Source: Linepithema humile
Lineage: Eukaryota > Arthropoda > Insecta > Hymenoptera > Formicidae
Length of the DNA stretch: 64,000 nt
Assembly: GCF_040581485.1 (NCBI RefSeq)
Contig: NW_027124986.1
Location: 434,001-498,000, forward strand
Reading direction: 5' to 3'
Below, in pieces: positions 57,874 through 64,000 of this stretch (position 1 is its first letter; each line of letters begins with the position of its first letter). The translations under genes and the position numbers were made by a program. The notes under the pieces were generated by a model. It was not told the origin of the DNA. It did not search any database and saw nothing but the letters and a program-made list of their open reading frames with translations.

Positions 57874-58632
57874 GGTGTCCCTATCGATGTCTCGTTTGCT
57901 CTAACACCTATGTGTTGTGCTTTTCTTTCTTTCCTTTAAGAAACGTAGCTGAGCCGCATGCACCGACCGCCGGCATTCATTCTATTAATTATTATATCAT
58001 ATAAAGAGACTTAATTTAATGAAGAATAGAAATTTGTATTGAAATGTTTAATTATACGAATATAAGAATTGTTTGCTTCCGTAACAAAAATACACGCTCG
58101 TCCTGATTAATTATTGATTCATTTATGATTGCGTAATTAATAACTTTTTTATTATAAGCAAAATTAGTAATAATAGAACAGGATAAGTCGCTAGAACATA
58201 CTGTCTTCAATAAATGTCCAAATATAAGATTTATTCGAAAATATGTATAATATATGTATAATATGTATAATATATAATTTTATATTTGAACATTTATTGG
58301 AGACAGTATGTTCTAGCGACTTATCTTGTTCCATTATTACTAATTTTGCTTATAATAAAGAAGTTATTAATTACGCAATCATAAATGAATCAATAATTAA
58401 TCAGGACGAGCGTGTATTTTTGTTACGGAAGCAAACAATTCTTATATTCGTATAATTAAACATTTCAATACAAATTTCTATTCTTCATTAAATTAAGCCT
58501 CTTTATATGATACAATAATTAATAGAATGAATGCCGGCGGTCGGTGCACGCGGCTCAGCTACGTTTCTTAAAGGAAAGAAAAAAAGCACGACACATAGGT
58601 GTTAGAGCAAACGAGACATCGATAGGGACACC
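57874..58632. repeat. 759-bp palindrome, about 350-bp arms
   Basis: GGTGTCCCTATCGATGTCTC at 57874 pairs with its exact complement ending at 58632. The arms stay complementary with few differences (paired positions sum to 116,506) to a TA-rich loop at about 58226-58280. No coding content. Probably a MITE or foldback element. Confidence 0.88.
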
Positions 58633-58668
58633 GAGCTGCCCTAACTGTCTTGCTCGCATTTCCTTCAT

Positions 58669-58735
58669 TAAGCCTTGTGTCCACGATGCTAGAACTCAAT
58701 CCGAGATCTCGGTCCGAGTCCTCGAACAATAATAT
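58669..58735 (+). repeat. Dispersed transposon end CCTTGTGTCCACGATGCTAG, copy 1
   Basis: Followed by AACTCAATCCGAGATCTCGG. A second copy in the same orientation is at 63112-63180. It lies just past the stop codon of the MADF reading frame, so it may be the end of the element that encodes it. Confidence 0.6.
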
Positions 58736-58805
58736 TTATACTTGGCTGAATATAGTTAGCGTTGTAATCGAGTTACGATTCTTTACGATGATTTTCTGAT
58801 CTATG

Positions 58806-59115
58806 TTATAGAAAACTCATATCTTCAAACAACCACCAAGTTGGTTTATAGATATCATCAAGTGATGCACCGCTTGATTTCGAATGTTTTATTTTATTTA
58901 GATGATCCAGATATTGTGATCTTAAATTATTAATTTTTTTTTGCAATTTCAGTTGTTAGTGGTTGTCCTGTTAATTCTTTGTACTGATTACAAATTATCT
59001 GTAAAGCTTGATCTCGTTTCATACGATTATGATAATCAACACTTTTTGTAACATATAAACAAGAATGTTGTTGATATAACATTAATAAAATTTTAACATT
59101 TTCCTTATTATCCAT
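58806..59115 (-). pseudogene. MADF-domain protein of a DNA transposon, one frameshift
   Basis: ATG at 59115: MDNKENVKILLMLYQQHSCL, then YHNRMKRDQALQIICNQYKE. The reading stops at 58930, but skipping one base of the T-run at about 58933-58942 restores INNLRSQYLDHLNKIKHSKS and KPTWWLFEDMSFL to a stop at 58806-58808. In total it is about 103 residues, a full MADF (Myb/SANT-like) domain. MADF proteins bind DNA and are the second gene of many PIF/Harbinger transposons. No Harbinger transposase was found next to it. Confidence 0.72.
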
Positions 59116-59157
59116 TTTTTATTATAAAAGAAGTTTTTTCTGAAAATCAATTTTATA

Positions 59158-59250
59158 TATTATTATACTTTTCTTGAAAAATAATATGTATATATAGGTT
59201 ATAATATATTTTTAATGTCTAATTTAATCTGCATTAAAACTAATAATCCC
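59158..59250. repeat. Inverted partner of 63470-63556
   Basis: The sequence from TATTATACTTTTCTTGAAAA to TTAATCTGCATTAAAACTAA occurs in reverse complement at 63470-63556, 4.3 kb away. This indicates that both belong to ends of the same element family. Confidence 0.7.
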
Positions 59251-59269
59251 ATATAGCAAAATTTCATCC

Positions 59270-59450
59270 TACGGATGTCCGTGGGATGTAATCTAAAGGA
59301 TTTTCAGATATCCCTGGGATGTCTGTACAAAGCCGTAGAATATCCGTAGGGCATCCGTGGGATATCCGAATGTCCGCTTTTCAGATATCCGTAGGACATC
59401 CAAAAATAAATCCCTGGGATATCCCTGGGATATCCTACATATGATTAAAT
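59270..59450. repeat. Cluster of GGATATCC / CCGTGGGAT words
   Basis: Repeated GGATATCC, ATCCCTGGGATATCC and ATCCGTAGG(G/A)CATCC words without a fixed period. Similar words recur in the palindrome arms at 62800-62940 and 63560-63720. Confidence 0.6.
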
Positions 59451-60435
59451 TAGATCCCAACAATGTCCCCTGGATATTTTTTTTATCCAGATAAAATCCA
59501 AATAAAATTATTGAATATAGGATGGTGTTAATAATCCGATCTTATATTCGAAATCATTTTAAAACCTCATTCAATCAACAAAATGGTTGCGCAACATTAT
59601 TTCATTAGTTGAATGAAATCATAAGACGATTCTAAATATAAAATTGGACTATAAATACCACCCAGAAAAATATCTATTTTAAATGTTTATTTAAAATGCC
59701 TTTAAAAAATATATTTTTTTAAAAGATTTAAACAGAAATTGTTTAGTTTTAAGTTAAGGAAGCAATAAAACAGTAATCTTAATAAGTAACGTCACTCTCT
59801 TTCTCTCTCGAAAAGTTTCATATTAATTATTATTTATATTTTAAAAATTTACGACAATCTCGCTTTAATGACACCACTATCAAGATATTGTTTTATTACT
59901 ATTTTTTATTACTCCTTTAAAACTAAAGAATTTTTGAAACATTTTTTCAAAATACATATTTTTTTCAAATATTTTATATAGACATTTGACATGTAAGTAT
60001 CTTTATGAGCATAAAGGAAAGATTATTAGCAAAATTTCTAAAAATAAAAGCTTCTAATATATTACATTATTTTAAGAATAGACACATTTCAAAAAAGGTA
60101 AAGTACGTATAAGTAATATAAATAATAGTACATTTGAAGCACATTTTATTATAAAATATGTAATTTTTTTTAAATTTTTTATTTACTATATAATGTAAAA
60201 ATAGTCACAATAAAAATAAAATTTGTATATATAAAAACGAAAACTAAAGAAACGTCTTGTACATTTCAAAATTGCACTAGTCACAGTGTTAGATATAAAT
60301 TAATAAACTTGATATTACTAAATATTATAACTTAATATGAATAATATTACATACATAATATTTTATACATAAAATTGCTAATATTATGTATAATTTATAC
60401 ACATGAACAAAATATAAAAAAAAGTATTAAATATT
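59451..60435. other. AT-rich gene-free stretch
   Basis: Nothing recognised apart from a diverged hairpin-like segment near 59520-59655. Confidence 0.3.
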
Positions 60436-60548
60436 TTATTGTGCAGCATTCAGTTTTTTTATTTTTTCAATTGCATGACGAAGTCATGATTTAATTAGTT
60501 CCGAAATTTCGTGCTCAGTAGCTTGCGGGTATTTTAATTGAACTGTAC
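60436..60548 (-). pseudogene. Possible terminal exon of an element gene, one stop
   Basis: After an acceptor-like TTGTAG the minus strand reads TVQLKYPQATEHEISELIKS, a TGA, then LRHAIEKIKKLNAAQ and TAA. The TGA stands where Trp would fit (KSWLRHA). The pattern recalls the C-terminal helix of DUF4806/BEN-like insect repeat proteins. This is a weak call. Confidence 0.3.
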
Positions 60549-60780
60549 CTACAAATACGTATAAACATTTATATAACATAAATATAAACATATACCTCTC
60601 AATATATTTTTAATTTTTTTAAACCAGATGTTTAATAAATTAGATGGAAAGTTAATCTAATTTTTATAATTTAATAACTAAATCTAATGTATGTATTATA
60701 TGTATATGCATTATGTATAGATTTATTAGTGTAAATATCTATGTGTTTAAGTGTTTGTTTATGTATTTGTATGTGTGGGT

Positions 60781-60796
60781 GTATATATATATATAT

Positions 60797-60850
<54 letters not shown>
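60781..60850. repeat. (TA)n microsatellite
   Basis: A TATATA run interrupted by TTGTGTGTG. Confidence 0.95.
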
Positions 60851-60851
<1 letters not shown>

Positions 60852-61195
60852 GTAGTATATATTCACTAAACTTACATTCACTAAATTTATTAACAAAACA
60901 AACATTTATATTTCCTACATATACATAATTCTTGTCATTTTTCAAAGAACTAGTTATTCTTAAAGATGCATGTATTATGTTACCTTGTTTATGCCATAAG
61001 TTAAGAATATTATGTTACCTTGTTTACGCAATAATTAATGATGACTTAAATATTAGTATCTATAGTCTTTTTTTTACTGTAAATAAGCAAACTCTTCCTG
61101 CAATATAATTTAAAACAATAATATTGAATCCTATTTTCACTATACTATACATATACATAATATTACATACGTAAAACTAACTTATTTGTAAAAAT

Positions 61196-61197
<2 letters not shown>

Positions 61198-61258
<61 letters not shown>
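61198..61258. repeat. (TA)n microsatellite
   Basis: Alternating TA with a single ATGTATA break. Confidence 0.95.
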
Positions 61259-61262
<4 letters not shown>

Positions 61263-61619
61263 GTGCTATAAATATATATATAGCACAAAAATTAATATAA
61301 AATATATAAATAAAAATTGTAGTAGCGGTGTTCTACTAACCAACATCTCTCAAACATAACCTTATTTATGATATATATAGAAAGATGACCTGCATATGAT
61401 ATAATAATTTTAGATTTTAATAATTATCTGTCAATTTAATAGTTCCTGACGCCTTATATTATCGCTTATGCGCCTTTTTCCGTTTTTTAAGAGAGAATCA
61501 TAGCACAAAACTCACACTTCACTGTCTGCGTTAATCTCAATGTTCACCGATCTACGACACTAGAATTTGATTCGAGTTGTCGATTCGAGAAAGGTTAGGT
61601 AATCAAAAAGCGGTAATCT

Positions 61620-62441
61620 TATACAGTGATGGGAGAAAGTTCCGTAACGGTCAAATATCTTGGAAATTAATGATTATGGAAGAAAATGTTTAATACAAAA
61701 GTTTTAATATATTAAGTGGTCTATTATATGGTTATATTGAAATGACCTTCATGTGACCTTGAAGGACACCGCAAAGGTCAACTTTGAAATCTTAAATGGA
61801 AACTTCTATTTTCTATTACATATTCTTAAAGCTGGTGTCAAGACGTTTCCAAAACACTATAATGAAGTTATTTTTTATTAAATACTTTTCGAGTTATGAG
61901 GCTTGAAAGTTACAGCATTTTGACATAAAATACAAAATATCTTGTAAAACATTTAATTTTCAGGAATCTTACCTTAATACTTTTATGCATAAAATAATGA
62001 GACGAATCAATTAATATAAAGAAAACACATTGTTGCTTTTTAAAAAAAATATGCAGCTGCATGTTGCAAATTACATATTTTTTCTTCTGAAAGATTTCTA
62101 AAAATTGAATGTTTTACAAGATATTTTGTATTTTATGTCAAAATGCTGTAACTTTCAAGCCTCATAACTCGAAAAGTACTTAATAAAAAATAATTTTATT
62201 ATATTGTTTCGGAAACGTCTTAACACCAGCTTTAAGAATATGTAATAGAAAATAGGAGATTCTATTTAAGATTTCAAAGTTGACCTTCGCGGTATCTTTC
62301 AAGATCACATGAAGGTCATTTCAATATAACCATATAATAGACCATTTGATATACTAAAACTTTTGTATTGAACATTTTCTTCCATAATCATTATTTTCCA
62401 AGATATTTGACCATTACGGAACTTTCTTCCATCACTGTATA
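61620..62441. mobile_element. 820-bp palindromic element, ends TACAGTGATGGGAGAAAGTT
   Basis: The left half, including CCGTAACGGTCAAATATCTT and ATTGAAATGACCTTCATGTG, returns in reverse complement up to CCATCACTGTATA at 62441. The arms are about 400 bp, and TA flanks both ends, as for Tc1/mariner-type insertions. There is no transposase. The inner part resembles the GACCTT-containing repeats at 780-1060 and 44270-44545. Confidence 0.8.
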
Positions 62442-62500
62442 TACTGGCTTCTCGAACCAAGAACTCGATGACCAAGTTCTAGTATCGTCATATAATAGAA

Positions 62501-64000
62501 ATAAATATTTTCTCTATATATACTTGTACTTTGCTCTTAACAAATGGATGGATTAAAATTATATTTGTATGTTATATGTGTGTTTACGCATGCACACAAA
62601 ATTAAATTTGTTCTCTGTTCAAATTAAACAAAAAAATGTCTTACTAAAAAATATTTATGTAAGAAATCTTTTGCTAAATTTGAAGAAACAGCAATTTTAA
62701 TGTACGTATATTTTTTGTGCTAGAAATATCTTTAGGAAATCCTACGAATAACTATTTATTATCGATCTGTATCATTCGAATCATTTTGATCAAAATGGGA
62801 TGTCCTGCGGAGATCGTACATAAGATATCCACAGGACATGCTACACGGGATATCCTTAGGTAATCCTACGGATAACGTTTTGTTCTGGATCAAACTGGGA
62901 CTATTTCGATCAAATTGGGATGTCCTGGAGAGATCTTTGCTATGTGGGATAACTACTTATGTAAATCTTATTAATTATTAATCTTATTAATTTATTTTAT
63001 TTAAGAATTATATTTCTCTTATTTTTTCAATTCTATAATTACTTACTAAAATATTATTTATATTGTTCACAGTATCTCGTATCACTATAAGTATCTTATA
63101 TTTTGTCTTAAAGCCTTGTGTCCACGATACTAGAACTCGGTCCGAGATCTCGAACTGAGGGAAAGTTACTAGAACTCGGATCATGTACACACTGAATTTG
63201 GATGCAAAACTCGAATAAGAAGCTCAAACGAAAAAATGCGTTGCGTCCCATTTTTCGGAACGAGTTATTGCGAGTTATTAGATTTTACTAGTTTCTTTTA
63301 CTATCTGTCAAGACAAAATATAAGATACTTATAGTGATACGAGATACTGTGAACAATATAAATAATATTTTAGTAAGTAATTATAGAATTGAAAAAATAA
63401 GAGAAATATAATACTTAAATAAAATAAATTAATAAGATTAATAATTAATAAGATTTACATAAGTAGTTATTATTAGTTTTAATGCAGATTAAATTAGACA
63501 TTAAAAATATATTATAACCTATATATATACATATTATTTTTCAAGAAAAGTATACCCACATAGCAAAGATCTCCCCAGGACATCCCAATTTGATCGAAAT
63601 GGTTCCAGTTTGATCCAGAGCAAAACGTTATCCGTAGGATTACCTGAGGATATCCCGTGTAGCATGTTCTGTGGATATCTTATGTACGATCTCCGCAGGA
63701 CATCCCATTTTGATCAAAATGATCCGAACGATACAGATCGATAATAAATAGTTATTCGTAGGATTTTCTCAAGATATTTCTAGCACAAAAAATGTACGTA
63801 CATTAAAATTGCTGTTTCTTCAAATTTAGCAAAAGATTTCTTACATAAATATTTTTTAGTAAGACATTTTTTTTGCTTAATTTGAACAGAGAACAAATTT
63901 AATTTTGTGTGCAAGCGTAGACACACATATAACATACAAATATAATTTTAATCCGTTCATTTGTTAAGATCAAAGTACAAGTATATATAGAGAAAATATT
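62501..64000. repeat. Large palindrome running off the right edge
   Basis: AAATATTTTCTCTATATATA at 62501 is the complement of the last bases of the window; paired positions sum to about 126,500. The arms contain GGATATCC-type words and CAAATTGGGATGTCCTG. The inner arms are 62948 to about 63110 and 63290 to 63470. The right arm has about 85 extra bp (63472-63556), which match 59158-59250. The centre holds the second copy of CCTTGTGTCCACGATACTAG (63112-63180). No coding sequence was seen. Confidence 0.8.

Noticed and set aside
60713..60945. Tyr-Ile repeat frames
   Set aside because: Translations of the (TA)n tract on both strands.

Overview
The window looks like insect nuclear DNA, most likely from an ant or related hymenopteran. 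It is AT-rich, its genes have GT-AG introns, and transposons dominate it. No bacterial-type gene, rRNA or tRNA was seen. This assignment rests on gene structure and element families, not on a database search.

Layout from left to right. (1) 1-9461: an SDR dehydrogenase gene on the minus strand (three exons, 3' end not found) among inverted-repeat elements, including a foldback-like element built from 153-bp tandem units. (2) 9462-13596: a complete eight-exon fatty acyl-CoA reductase gene on the minus strand, with a decayed duplicate of its exon 4 in intron 5. (3) 13958-21771: a 7.8-kb palindrome with two 3,722-bp arms and a 370-bp single-copy centre. Each arm carries an apparently intact seven-exon gene for a 402-residue BEN-domain protein. 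The centre holds the orphaned 5' exons of a second gene. (4) 22646-25219: a complete five-exon CYP6-like cytochrome P450 gene on the plus strand. (5) 25399-30343: a decayed DIRS-type tyrosine-recombinase retrotransposon. (6) About 30780-35535: a LINE on the minus strand with RNase H, LOA-like, lying against a fragment of another repeated insect gene. (7) 35534-48494: the scattered exons of a broken M1 aminopeptidase gene that lacks its zinc ligands and is interrupted by a Harbinger fragment, a TC microsatellite, several MITEs, a 2.2-kb inverted-repeat element and a 151-bp satellite. (8) 48700-64000: remnants of Mutator-like, mariner-like, P-element-like and MADF-encoding transposons, and several long palindromes, the last of which runs off the window.

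How the genes relate: the FAR, P450 and SDR are enzymes of types that act on fatty alcohols, hydrocarbons, isoprenoids or xenobiotics, but nothing in the sequence shows that they form a functional cluster. FAR and P450 are transcribed away from each other, and the BEN palindrome fills the space between them. The strongest candidate for something undescribed is that palindrome. It looks like a DNA transposon that carries a BEN-domain gene and a divergently transcribed partner gene, and that has been converted into a near-perfect inverted dimer. More broadly, the window is unusually rich in long inverted repeats of many unrelated sequences.
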